This document shows positions 51,026 through 59,291 of a stretch of DNA of 64,000 nt, piece after piece (position 1 is the first letter of the stretch; every line of letters begins with the position of its first letter). A program made the translations under genes and the position numbers. The notes under the pieces were generated by a model. The model was not told where the DNA came from. It ran no database searches and was given only the letters and a program-made list of their open reading frames with translations. Source of the DNA: UBA3824 sp002393195 (lineage in GTDB: Bacteria; Bacteroidota; Bacteroidia; Bacteroidales; UBA3824); the NCBI GenBank assembly GCA_946624925.1, contig CAMOSO010000032.1, positions 1-64,000 of the forward strand, given 5' to 3'.

Positions 51026-51583
51026 ATGGCAGAAGACCAACACACAGGTAAAAAATACGTTGGAAGCGACGAACTTTATGCCGACGTAAGGCGTTGCATG
51101 GAGCTTTCGGCAGAGATGAACACGGGCTACAAAACCGAGGCTGAGGTGCGCGAATTGTTGCGCAAGATAACTGGCTCGGAAATAGACGACACCGTCCGCA
51201 TCTTCCCGCCGTTCAACATCAATTATGGCAAAACAACTACCTTTGGCAAAGGCAGTTTCGTGAATTTTGGCTGCACATTTCTTGGACTTGGCGGCATAAC
51301 GATAGAAGAAGGCGTTTTCATCGCGCCGCATTGCGTGATAGCCACCGAATATCACCCCGAAGACCCCGAAACGCGCCACACGTTGCTCACAAAGCCCATC
51401 ACAATCAAAAAGAACGCTTGGATTGGCGCAAGTGCTACGATACTTGCTGGCGTTACCATCGGCGAAAACGCGATAGTGGCGGCGGGCGCGGTGGTAAGCC
51501 ATGACGTCCCCGACAACACAATCGTAGGCGGCGTGCCGGCAAAGGAAATCAGGAAAATTCGCAGAAATAACGCCGATAAATAA
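51026..51583 (+). CDS. Maltose/galactoside-type O-acetyltransferase (left-handed beta-helix)
   Basis: The 185-aa protein has the N-terminal Mac domain (KKYVGSDELYADVRRCMELS) and a left-handed parallel beta-helix with hexapeptide repeats (INYGKTTTFGKGSFVNFGCT; ITIEEGVFIAPHCVI). The catalytic His is in GVFIAPHCVIATEYH, and the C-terminal VSHDVPDNTIVGGVPAKEIR is the family's acetyl-CoA region. It transfers acetyl to a sugar or similar hydroxyl. The -7 element TACCTTTG (50984-50991) is inside the repeated module, so the start at 51026 is preferred over the upstream ATG at 50948. Confidence 0.92.
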   Translation: MAEDQHTGKKYVGSDELYADVRRCMELSAEMNTGYKTEAEVRELLRKITGSEIDDTVRIFPPFNINYGKTTTFGKGSFVNFGCTFLGLGGITIEEGVFIAPHCVIATEYHPEDPETRHTLLTKPITIKKNAWIGASATILAGVTIGENAIVAAGAVVSHDVPDNTIVGGVPAKEIRKIRRNNADK

Positions 51584-51587
51584 AACC

Positions 51588-51932
51588 CTACCCAGCCACC
51601 TCGTTGAAATGCTCCAAAGCCCAATCTATCAGCGGTTTCAGGGCGGGCATGAGCGACTTGCCTGTTTCTGTAAGCGAATATTCCACCTTTGGAGGCACTA
51701 CGGGATAAACCTTGCGGTTGATGAGATTGTGATGTTCGAGATTTTTGAGCGTGGCGGAGAGCATTTTTTGCGAACAGTCGGTCATGAGGTTTTTCAACTC
51801 GCTAAAACGCAGAACGCCCGTTACGCTTGCTCCAATCGAATACAGCACAACGAGCGACCACTTGTCGCCAAAATGGGCTATGACGTTGCGTATCGGGCAA
51901 CTTCTGTATTGTTCTTCAAAAGTTTTGTCCAT
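51588..51932 (-). CDS. HxlR-family transcriptional regulator
   Basis: The 114-aa winged-helix protein has the HxlR signature: SCPIRNVIAHFGDKWSLVVL (with the N-terminal Cys), LRFSELKNLMTDCSQKMLSA (recognition helix), then LEHHNLINRKVYPVVPPKVEYSLTETG in two parts around the wing. HxlR regulators often respond to aldehydes, quinones or redox change through the conserved Cys. Target genes are unknown: the gene converges with the acetyltransferase gene and has no close divergent partner. The ATG at 51932 (MDKTFEEQY) is preferred over the one at 52004, because the N-terminus then matches the family. Confidence 0.9.
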   Translation of the reverse strand: MDKTFEEQYRSCPIRNVIAHFGDKWSLVVLYSIGASVTGVLRFSELKNLMTDCSQKMLSATLKNLEHHNLINRKVYPVVPPKVEYSLTETGKSLMPALKPLIDWALEHFNEVAG

Positions 51933-51978
51933 CGTTATATTTTTGGAGCAATGAGATATGATAAGCCAGTTTAATGCG

Positions 51979-52827
51979 CTATATTTCAGAGATTTCGTCG
52001 GCATGGAGGCCTGTCATTTCGCAAATTTCGTCAACGGACATTCCCTTGGCGAGCATTTTGCGGGCGATGGCAAGGGCTTGTTGCCTTGCACCCTCTGCAC
52101 GGCCCTCCGCACGACCCATTTCCTTTACGGTGTTTTCTCGGTCGATATTCAGGGATTCCAAATCCCAAAAACTCTCGTAGGCACGGCGTTCTTCTTCCGT
52201 GAGGTTTTGACAGAGTTCAAGAGCTTGCTTGGTCTCGCTGTTTTCCATAAGTTCTTGGGGGATAGATTCCGCATCCTCACCGGCATTGACTGACGTCAGA
52301 AAACTCTGCCACAGCCTCAGCATCTTGCCCTGCGCCTTGTCTTGCGGCTTGAATTTGGGCAACTCGATGCAGACTACCTCGAAGCCAGGAATGACGCTTT
52401 CGGGATTATCGACCTCCGACATCGTATAACGGTGGTAGTTGCTTATGTTTTTGGTCTGATAGACATCGTTGAGGATGTTGATGGCAAAGATTTTTTTCAT
52501 CTTGTAATACCTGACGCCTTCGTTATATAGCGTAGCGTACAACTTGGAACAATTATACATCACACGGCGCAGGAAATCCGCCGACCAATACATCTGCATC
52601 TCCACGATGAAATATATTTGGTCTGAAACCTTGCATTTGACGTCCACGACACTGCGACGCTTGCCGTCAGTGAGCGGGATTATCTCAGACGGTAGGTACT
52701 CTACGTCGCTGATTTGGTCGTCGCCCTCTAATTTGAGGACGGCGTTCAACAGGCTTATGGTCAGGTTTTTGTGCTCGCCAAATATTTTCTTGAACACAAT
52801 GTCGGTCTTTGGATCGTAGTAGTGCAT
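51979..52827 (-). CDS. Rpn-family PD-(D/E)XK nuclease (copy B)
   Basis: A 282-aa paralogue of the 49910-50734 gene with the same layout: MHYYDPKTDIVFKKIFGEHK, the active-site VVDVKCK and YFIVEMQMYWSADF, then VINILNDVY-type helices (here AINILNDVYQ) and a C-terminal KMLAKGMSVDEICEMTGLHA, a helix-turn-helix-like tail. The two proteins share many identical blocks but have clearly diverged, unlike their upstream regions. The start at 52827 is chosen for the same reason as in copy A. Members are usually multicopy in Bacteroidota genomes. Confidence 0.88.
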   Translation of the reverse strand: MHYYDPKTDIVFKKIFGEHKNLTISLLNAVLKLEGDDQISDVEYLPSEIIPLTDGKRRSVVDVKCKVSDQIYFIVEMQMYWSADFLRRVMYNCSKLYATLYNEGVRYYKMKKIFAINILNDVYQTKNISNYHRYTMSEVDNPESVIPGFEVVCIELPKFKPQDKAQGKMLRLWQSFLTSVNAGEDAESIPQELMENSETKQALELCQNLTEEERRAYESFWDLESLNIDRENTVKEMGRAEGRAEGARQQALAIARKMLAKGMSVDEICEMTGLHADEISEI

Positions 52828-53085
52828 AGTTGATAGTATTGTGGTTATCTTACATTCCACAAAGTTAATAACTAATTTTTTGTTTTGCAAGTGTCAGAGT
52901 GTTAAAAACATTAACTTGCGGAAAAGACAATCAAACAACTTTAAAGTAAAACATAAAATAATAACAGATAAATTTTTATCTTAAAAGCGTTTCTCTATCA
53001 GGCAAAAAAATCAAAACATACTATCCTTCATTTAATTAATATGTCAAACACAATTTTATATCAAAAAAAATTCATACCTTTGCAC
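52824..53085. repeat. Shared Rpn upstream module, copy B
   Basis: The matching copy of 50731-50994; it also ends at TACCTTTGCAC, here as the -7 element (53075-53082) of the nucleoid-associated-protein gene. The sequences diverge abruptly beyond this point. Confidence 0.9.
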
Positions 53086-53108
53086 ACCATAAAATAAAAG
53101 AAGACATT

Positions 53109-54152
53109 ATGTTAGAATTTGACAACGTAACCCTCAACAGCGTCATCCTCCACAAGACCGGAAACAAGGCGCGTGAAGGGCAACTGATACTCTCCGACTC
53201 AACGCTCGACCTCGGAGAACACATACAGGGGATGCTCATGCAGTTTTTCCTCGGACACTTCGCCGAGGAGGAAGCATTCTATAACTTCTGCGGCGAGGGC
53301 GGCATCGAAGCCAACGAGGTATATATCTCTGTGAAAAACATCTTCCAAAACCCCGATTCTTTCGTGGAAGAAAGCAAAAAAATCGCCACAAAACTCTACG
53401 ATGCCGGCGAACACCCAAAAATCAAGGACGGCGACCTCTACATCGCATCCTTCAAGGACATCGTGGTTGACGGCGAACTCGTGGACGCAATTGGAATATT
53501 CAAGTCGGAGACCAAACAGGACTTCCTGCGCATCAGCACCGGCGCAAACGGATTCGACATCAAGATTGAAGAAGGCATCAACCTCAACAAAATCGACAAG
53601 GCATGCCTCATCTACAACACCGAAGAAGATTTTGGTTATAAAATCAACATCATCGACACCACAAACAAGCAAGAGGCGCAATATTGGCGCACCGACTTCC
53701 TCGGCATAGAGCAACGCAAAGACGACTTCTACCAGACCCAAAAATACATGGAACTCTGCAAAGATTTCGTAAAGGAAGTCTATAACGAAGACCACGAAGT
53801 CGATAAGCCTCAGCAAATTGCAATGCTCAACAAATCAGCCAATTACTTCAAAGAAAACGAAACCTTCAACAAACAGGAGTTTGAGGAAGAAGTGCTCTCT
53901 CAGCCCGAAGTGATTGAGGCCTTCAACGACTACAAACAGCAATACGCCGAGGAAAAACAAGTGGAGTTCCGCGAAGATTTTGGCGTGAGCGAGACCGCCG
54001 CAAAGAAGCAACAGTCGAAAATGAAAAGCGTCCTTAAACTCGACAAAAATTTCCACGTCTATATCCACGGCGACGAGAGCCGCATCGTAAAGGGCGTTGA
54101 CCCCGAAACCGGAATGAAATTCTACCAACTTTACTACGAAAAGGAGGAGTAA
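53109..54152 (+). CDS. Nucleoid-associated protein, NdpA/YejK family
   Basis: The 347-aa acidic protein has the 37-kDa nucleoid-associated (NdpA/YejK) pattern: a start with LNSVILHKTGNKAREGQLIL, then LLMQFFLGHF-type sequence, DLYIASFKDIVVDGELVDAI, FLGIEQRKDDFYQTQKYMEL, and the C-terminal FHVYIHGDESRIVKGVDPET followed by GMKFYQLYY. In E. coli YejK binds the nucleoid and interacts with topoisomerases. In Bacteroidota its role is unstudied to my knowledge. Its promoter is inside the shared Rpn module. Its stop overlaps the tsaB start (TAATGG; the genes share a nucleotide), so the two are coupled. Confidence 0.9.
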   Translation: MLEFDNVTLNSVILHKTGNKAREGQLILSDSTLDLGEHIQGMLMQFFLGHFAEEEAFYNFCGEGGIEANEVYISVKNIFQNPDSFVEESKKIATKLYDAGEHPKIKDGDLYIASFKDIVVDGELVDAIGIFKSETKQDFLRISTGANGFDIKIEEGINLNKIDKACLIYNTEEDFGYKINIIDTTNKQEAQYWRTDFLGIEQRKDDFYQTQKYMELCKDFVKEVYNEDHEVDKPQQIAMLNKSANYFKENETFNKQEFEEEVLSQPEVIEAFNDYKQQYAEEKQVEFREDFGVSETAAKKQQSKMKSVLKLDKNFHVYIHGDESRIVKGVDPETGMKFYQLYYEKEE

Positions 54153-54853
54153 TGGAACCATTGTTCATCAACATAGAGACCAGCACCGACATCTGTTCGG
54201 TATCGCTGAGCCGAGGCACAGAAGTAATCGGACACCGTGAAAACCAATCACGCGACCACGCATCGACCCTCGGCCCCTACATCCAGCAACTTTTGGATGA
54301 AAACAACCTGAAAGTCAAAGACTTGTCGGGCGTTGCAGTAAGCAAAGGCCCCGGCTCTTACACGGGTCTCCGCATCGGCACATCAACGGCAAAAGGTATG
54401 GCATATCAGGCAGGCATCAAACTTTTGGCGATAGACACGCTTCAAGCGATGGCTCTGACGGCAACAAAACAATTAACCGACCCCAATACAATCATCTGCG
54501 CCACCATAGACGCGGGACGCAACGAGGTATATTCGGAACTTTTTGATATGTCCAACAACACTGTAAGACAGTGCATTGCGGAAATCATTTCAAGTGATAG
54601 TTACACCGACACACTCGCCAAGACGCCGATGGCATTTGTAGGCAACGGGGCGGAAAAAATAAGCAAAATCATCCAAAACCCAAACGCCATCTTCATCCCG
54701 GAGATAAAGCCCTCGGCGGTGTATATGGCGGAATTGACGGCCAAGGCTTTCAATGACAACGACTTCGCAGACGTGGCGTACTTCGAGCCGTTTTACCTGA
54801 AAGACTACGTGGCTACCGTCAGCAAGAAAAATGTATTAAAACAAACATCATGA
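54152..54853 (+). CDS. tsaB: tRNA threonylcarbamoyladenosine biosynthesis protein TsaB
   Basis: The 233-aa protein is an ASKHA-fold TsaB/YeaZ: INIETSTDICSVSLSRG at the N-terminus, SRDHASTLGPYIQQLL, and the hallmark VSKGPGSYTGLRIGTSTAKG. TsaB has no catalytic site itself and dimerizes with TsaD for synthesis of t6A37 in ANN-decoding tRNAs, with TsaE. It is encoded directly after the nucleoid-associated-protein gene and overlaps the next gene by 4 bp (ATGA). Confidence 0.95.
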   Translation: MEPLFINIETSTDICSVSLSRGTEVIGHRENQSRDHASTLGPYIQQLLDENNLKVKDLSGVAVSKGPGSYTGLRIGTSTAKGMAYQAGIKLLAIDTLQAMALTATKQLTDPNTIICATIDAGRNEVYSELFDMSNNTVRQCIAEIISSDSYTDTLAKTPMAFVGNGAEKISKIIQNPNAIFIPEIKPSAVYMAELTAKAFNDNDFADVAYFEPFYLKDYVATVSKKNVLKQTS

Positions 54854-55626
54854 AACTAACCTACAAACTCATTGCTACCGCAGCAATCATATTGACTATC
54901 GCCGCCGGCACATCGCGCGCACAAGTGGGCGTATCCATCGGCACCAACGAAAAAGTGGAGTACGAAATCTACTACGCATTCGTTACGGGCGCGAAGATGA
55001 CATTGCAGACCAATCTCGTAACTGAAAACGGCGAAGAACTCATACACCTCGTCGCAAAAGGCAACACCGTAGGCCTCATCGACAAGATTTACAACATCAT
55101 GGAGGACTACGAATCGTGGGCTGACAAAACTACGCTCCTGCCCAAACACGCCCTCAAAAACGTCCGCGAAAGTGCCGAATACAAGCGTTACATCACATAC
55201 CAATTTGACCACGCCAACCACACCGTAAATAGTTCGCGCTCAGGCGAAAGCAAGATTGAGCCAGACTGTTTTGACATCGTGGCGGCGTGCTACAAGGTGC
55301 GCGCTATGGACCTGTCCAACCTTACAATTGGACAGACAATCAAGGTCAATACATTTTTCAGCGAGGAAAACTGGCCGCTCTACCTCAAATATGCCGGCAT
55401 TGAGGACGTAAAAATCTCAAAGCTCGGCAAAATCAGCTGTTACAAATTCATCCCCGTAGTTGAAGTATCAGGTGTATTCACCGACAAGAACGCCCTGAAA
55501 ATGTACATTTCAGCCGACGGCAACAAAATCCCAATCCGCGCCCAAATGAGCCTCGTAGTCGGCAGCGCAAAAGTGGACATCGTAAATTACGAAGGCCTGC
55601 CCAATCCGCTGAATTTCAGGAAATAG
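54850..55626 (+). CDS. DUF3108 periplasmic protein
   Basis: The 258-aa protein has a Sec signal peptide (AAIILTIAAGTSRAQVG) and a beta-rich body with the DUF3108 features: EKVEYEIYYAFVTGAKMTLQ, NVRESAEYKRYITYQFDHAN, DCFDIVAACYKVRAMDLSNL and a late NYEGLPNPLNF. Homologues are lipocalin-like periplasmic proteins of unknown function. It is the last gene of the three-gene unit with the nucleoid protein and tsaB. The coupling by a 4-bp overlap is robust. Confidence 0.85.
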   Translation: MKLTYKLIATAAIILTIAAGTSRAQVGVSIGTNEKVEYEIYYAFVTGAKMTLQTNLVTENGEELIHLVAKGNTVGLIDKIYNIMEDYESWADKTTLLPKHALKNVRESAEYKRYITYQFDHANHTVNSSRSGESKIEPDCFDIVAACYKVRAMDLSNLTIGQTIKVNTFFSEENWPLYLKYAGIEDVKISKLGKISCYKFIPVVEVSGVFTDKNALKMYISADGNKIPIRAQMSLVVGSAKVDIVNYEGLPNPLNFRK

Positions 55627-55669
55627 GGATTTTTTGTTTCGCCGCGTGAATAAGCCAAATTACAAAAAA

Positions 55670-55714
55670 AAGTTATACAAATTTGGATTGTTATTCCAAA
55701 TTTGTATAACTTTG
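55670..55714 (+). promoter_or_regulatory. 18-bp-arm inverted repeat overlapping a -7 element
   Basis: AAGTTATACAAATTTGGA (55670-55687) and its exact complement (55695-55712) flank TTGTTAT. The right arm contains the start of TAACTTTG (55707-55714), the -7 element of the truncated ATPase gene, so a bound repressor would block the promoter. A hairpin in the transcript would start at the very 5' end. Confidence 0.7.
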
Positions 55715-55738
55715 TGGCAAAATAAAATCATCAACGCC

Positions 55739-55822
55739 ATGTCATACATTAAACGAAGCATAGATAAACACCTGAAATACCCGTCACAGCATTTACCTGT
55801 GGTGGTAACAGGTGCGCGTCAG
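55739..55822 (+). pseudogene. 5'-end remnant of an AAA ATPase cut within Walker A
   Basis: MSYIKRSIDKHLKYPSQHLP followed by VVVTGARQ is the N-terminus of a DUF4143-type ATPase (GARQxGKS/T expected). The frame breaks off immediately after GARQ, and the gene at 55895 has its own promoter directly after the breakpoint. The promoter and operator-like repeat are intact. Confidence 0.8.
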
Positions 55823-55894
55823 ATGAATAAAATAACCCCATCCAGCAAAATTTTATATCTTTGCAGCATGATATAACACAAATCAAGAATTGAT

Positions 55895-56695
55895 ATGAGC
55901 AAAATAATTGATAAGAAACAAGAAATAGAAACAGAGGTATGTCATATTGGAGTACACGATATGCAATTGGCCAAAGAGTATACTCAGGCATTAGACAGTA
56001 ACAAATACCCAAATGATTTCTTTCCTGAACTTTGCGTTTTTTTTAGAAAACGAAAGTTAAGCCTTTGCGTTGATAATCACCAAGAAGGAATACTTATAAC
56101 AGGAATAAATCCATCACGCAAACGAACAGAAAAGCACGATGATGATTTCTTCTATACCTTCAAAGATGTTACAATTGGAGAAATGAAGAAAAATGGCAAC
56201 ATTAAAGTAGGATACTGGAGACAGAAATACAAATTGCTTGGTGAACTTATAAAAGAAACCGCCTATCTTGATCTTTATCCTTTTGGCTTTACCAGTCAAA
56301 ATGGTTTTGAAGACCTTATAGAAGATAATATCCAGTTTCGCGCCGCCATTGTTTCTATCACACAACGAGAGATTGAAACTTACATAAAACCTATATTGAT
56401 TATCGTAGCAAACAAACAATCGTCGTATTATTGGGGGAATGAAGATGCAACTTGGATGGGCTATGATATGGAAAAAATAAGCGACGAAATGGAACTATAT
56501 CAAATCAAAGGTTTCAAGAACAAACAAGATAGAATCAATCAAGATTTGAAGGAATCCTCATTGAGCGGTTCGCTTATCTTATTTTACGGTATGTACGATG
56601 AACGCCACAAAAAGAAACAATTGACAGCAGAAGAAGTCAAAAAAATTTACGAAATGGCGAAAACAAAGAAACAAGAATGGAAGGGGATAAAATAA
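55895..56695 (+). CDS. Hypothetical protein with weak uracil-DNA-glycosylase-like motif
   Basis: I do not recognise a family. The 266-aa protein is soluble and rich in Lys and Tyr. The segments GILITGINPSRKR (about residues 68-80), TAYLDLYPFGF (about 122-132) and KPILIIVANKQSSYYWGNED (about 168-187) are spaced like the motifs of the uracil-DNA-glycosylase-like fold (G(I/V)NPG..., LP..LLF), which also occurs in nucleases of defence systems, but the resemblance is weak. It has its own -7 element (TATCTTTG, 55856-55863). Base composition is much more AT-rich than its neighbours, so recent acquisition at the ATPase breakpoint is likely. Confidence 0.6.
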   Translation: MSKIIDKKQEIETEVCHIGVHDMQLAKEYTQALDSNKYPNDFFPELCVFFRKRKLSLCVDNHQEGILITGINPSRKRTEKHDDDFFYTFKDVTIGEMKKNGNIKVGYWRQKYKLLGELIKETAYLDLYPFGFTSQNGFEDLIEDNIQFRAAIVSITQREIETYIKPILIIVANKQSSYYWGNEDATWMGYDMEKISDEMELYQIKGFKNKQDRINQDLKESSLSGSLILFYGMYDERHKKKQLTAEEVKKIYEMAKTKKQEWKGIK

Positions 56696-56723
56696 TCCCC
56701 TACCCTATTCTGTCATCAATTCA

Positions 56724-58205
56724 TTACGCCAAACTCCATTCATACCCGTCTCGGGTATCCTTGATGACGACACCTGCCGCCTTCAAGTCGTCGCGGAGTT
56801 TGTCGGAGAGGGCGTAGTTTTTTTCGGCCTTGGCGGAGGCGCGGAGTTTTTGAATCATATCTACCAGATTGCCAATCACTTCGCTATTGTCGTTGGAGGA
56901 AGCGGAAGATGAAGATTCGTCGAGAAGTCCCATTATGTCGAAGCAAAGGTCATTGTAGAGCTTGCGGAGAGCGTTGAGGTCGTCCTCCGTGAGGGTTTCC
57001 TTGCCGTCCTTCATCAGGTTGATGTGCTTAACGCCGTCGTAAAGATGCGAAATCATTACAGGCGTGTTGAAATCCTGATTCAAAGCGTCGAAACACTTGT
57101 CGGAAAGTTCTTGAACCGAGAATGAAGAAGTGCTGCCCGGCTTGATTTCCTTCAAGGCGTGGATGGCGTTCATCAACTTCTCCAAACCCTTCTCCGACGC
57201 TTTCAAAGCCTCGTTTGAGAAGTCCAACGTGCTGCGGTAATGCGCTTGAAGGATGAAGAAACGCACCGTCATAGGCGTGTAGGGCTGTTCGAGGAGTTCG
57301 TGGTCGCCGGCAAAGAACTGTTCGAGGCTCATTGCATTGCCGAGCGACTTGCCCATTTTCTTACCGTTGATGGTAATCATATTGTTGTGCAGCCAATACT
57401 TCACAGTATCGTGTCCAAGTGCGCCGACAGCCTGCGCAATCTCGCACTCGTGATGCGGGAATTGGAGGTCGATGCCGCCGCCGTGAATGTCGAATGTCTC
57501 GCCCAAATACTTGATACCCATTGCAGTGCACTCCAAATGCCAACCCGGGAAACCTTCGCTCCAACGGCTCGGCCAATGCATCAAATGTGTCGGCGACGCC
57601 TTCTTCCACAGCGCAAAATCGCACTGATTGCGTTTCTCGTCCTGACCGTCGAGCGTGCGTGTCTTCTCAAGCAAATCATCGACATTCCTGCCCGACAACT
57701 TGCCGTAGCGGTACTTTTCGGCGTATTTCTTTATGTCGAAATACACAGAGCCGTTGCTCTCGTAGGCATAGCCGTTGTCCATGATTTTCTCCACGAGCTG
57801 CTGTTGCTCAATGATATGACCAGATGCGTGAGGCTCGATGGACGGCGGCAGAACATTGAGGAGGCGCATATTCTTGTGATAGTCCTCGGTGTAAATCTGC
57901 ACAATCTCCATCGGTTCGAGGTTCTCCAACTTGGCTTTCTTGGCGATTTTGTCGTCGCCCGTGTCGGAATCCTGCTCAAGATGCCCAACGTCGGTGATAT
58001 TGCGGACATAGCGAACCTTATATCCCAAATATTTCAAGTATCTGAAAATCAAGTCGAAAGTAATGGCGGGACGTGCGTGTCCAAGGTGAGCCGGACCATA
58101 AACCGTAGGGCCGCACACGTACATACCCACATACGGCGGGTTGATAGGCTCGAACTTCTGCATCGTCCTACTCAACGAATTGTAAACCAATAAGTTTGTG
58201 TTCAT
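56724..58205 (-). CDS. cysS: Cysteinyl-tRNA synthetase
   Basis: The 493-aa class I synthetase has the N-terminal zinc-binding CGPTVYGPAHLGHARPAITF (HLGH signature, about residues 31-50), SGRNVDDLLEKTRTL, the HPHHECEIAQ-type zinc histidine (here QFPHHECEIAQ) and the second signature KKMGKSLGN (KMSKS variant, about 283-291). It ligates cysteine to tRNA-Cys. The C-terminal anticodon-binding domain is complete. It lies between an acquired unknown gene and a MORN-repeat gene. Confidence 0.97.
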   Translation of the reverse strand: MNTNLLVYNSLSRTMQKFEPINPPYVGMYVCGPTVYGPAHLGHARPAITFDLIFRYLKYLGYKVRYVRNITDVGHLEQDSDTGDDKIAKKAKLENLEPMEIVQIYTEDYHKNMRLLNVLPPSIEPHASGHIIEQQQLVEKIMDNGYAYESNGSVYFDIKKYAEKYRYGKLSGRNVDDLLEKTRTLDGQDEKRNQCDFALWKKASPTHLMHWPSRWSEGFPGWHLECTAMGIKYLGETFDIHGGGIDLQFPHHECEIAQAVGALGHDTVKYWLHNNMITINGKKMGKSLGNAMSLEQFFAGDHELLEQPYTPMTVRFFILQAHYRSTLDFSNEALKASEKGLEKLMNAIHALKEIKPGSTSSFSVQELSDKCFDALNQDFNTPVMISHLYDGVKHINLMKDGKETLTEDDLNALRKLYNDLCFDIMGLLDESSSSASSNDNSEVIGNLVDMIQKLRASAKAEKNYALSDKLRDDLKAAGVVIKDTRDGYEWSLA

Positions 58206-58269
58206 CGTTATTCTTAGTTAAATAGTAATTCTCTATCGTAAAAAAGAGCAGTTCTTTATGTTGGTCTCT

Positions 58270-59220
58270 TTATTTTTCAATCACATTCACAACCCTGCCG
58301 CCTTCGTATTCAGAAATCCTGATAACCTTGCCGGAGGCATTGTAATAATAACGCTTGCCGCTCATCAGCGTGCCGTTCACGAAGTTGCCTTCGCGGTCAA
58401 CCTTTCTGTCAGGCGTGAGCAACTTATAGTAGCCGGTGCCGGTGAAGAGTTCGGGATTGTCAGCCTGTTCGAGGACGATTGTGTTTTCGGGGTTAACAGG
58501 CACCACTTGCGTAGTGTCTTTGCCAGTGTCGGCAGGCAGCTCCACCCTGTCACGATATACACGCGACGCGCTTTCGTCGTACACGCCGTCCCTAAACACA
58601 CGGCTCGCACTCAGGCTACCGCTGATGTAGTATTCTTTCATAATGCCGTCCACACGACCCATCTTCCACTGACTCTCGCAACGGAGATTGCCACTGTCGT
58701 AATATTCAGCCACACGACCATCCGCGTAGCCGTCCACCCACGTGCCAAGGCGCATAAGCTGCCCATTCTCGTAGTAATAAGACTGCTCCCCTACCCTATT
58801 GCCTTCGTCGCCGTAATTCCAATCGTAAGCTATCTTGCCCGACGAAAAATAAAACTTGTAACCGCCCACCCAATGTTGGCCGTCCCAATATCCTTCCTCG
58901 GCAAGATTGCCGTTTTCGTAGAAAGATTTCATCAGTCCGTACTTGTGATTGTCTTGGTAGGAAATCTCGCTGCGCTTATTGCCATTGCGGTAATACTCCG
59001 TCCAAATGCCCTGTCGCTTATTATCGACGTATGTGCCGGTGCAGGAGACAATGGTCTGCAAACTATCATAAAAATAATACCAACGGCCCTGCTTCATACT
59101 ATCCAGGTCGGTAACGTTGATACGCTCGCCCCTAAATACCATATCAGTCTGGGCCATCCCTTTGAGCGCAATCAGGCTCAAAACGAATAGCAACGCCAAC
59201 TTTTTATCTGCATAGCCCAT
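58270..59220 (-). CDS. MORN-repeat (YwqK-like) exported protein
   Basis: The 316-aa protein has a signal peptide (LALLFVLSLIALKGMAQ) and at least seven MORN_2-type repeats, each of about 23 residues with G.W..YY.NG pattern (GIWTEYYRNGNKRSEISYQD; GLMKSFYENGNLAEEGYWDG; GRVAEYYDSGNLRCESQWKM). Such repeats occur in proteins annotated as YwqK antitoxin-like, though in Bacteroidota they are mostly exported and their role is unclear. The ATG at 59220 is chosen, as it starts a good signal peptide; another lies at 59229. A GGGTAGGGGAG motif (complement at 58786-58796) encodes RVGEQ. Confidence 0.85.
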   Translation of the reverse strand: MGYADKKLALLFVLSLIALKGMAQTDMVFRGERINVTDLDSMKQGRWYYFYDSLQTIVSCTGTYVDNKRQGIWTEYYRNGNKRSEISYQDNHKYGLMKSFYENGNLAEEGYWDGQHWVGGYKFYFSSGKIAYDWNYGDEGNRVGEQSYYYENGQLMRLGTWVDGYADGRVAEYYDSGNLRCESQWKMGRVDGIMKEYYISGSLSASRVFRDGVYDESASRVYRDRVELPADTGKDTTQVVPVNPENTIVLEQADNPELFTGTGYYKLLTPDRKVDREGNFVNGTLMSGKRYYYNASGKVIRISEYEGGRVVNVIEK

Positions 59221-59291
59221 AGGTACCATTTGTTATATCACAAAATTATAAAATGTATCAAACTGACACAACGTTTTAATTATTTTTAACA

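Noticed and set aside
49910..52827. Classical insertion sequences carrying the Rpn genes
   Set aside because: No terminal inverted repeats or target-site duplications could be found at the ends; only the upstream module is shared.
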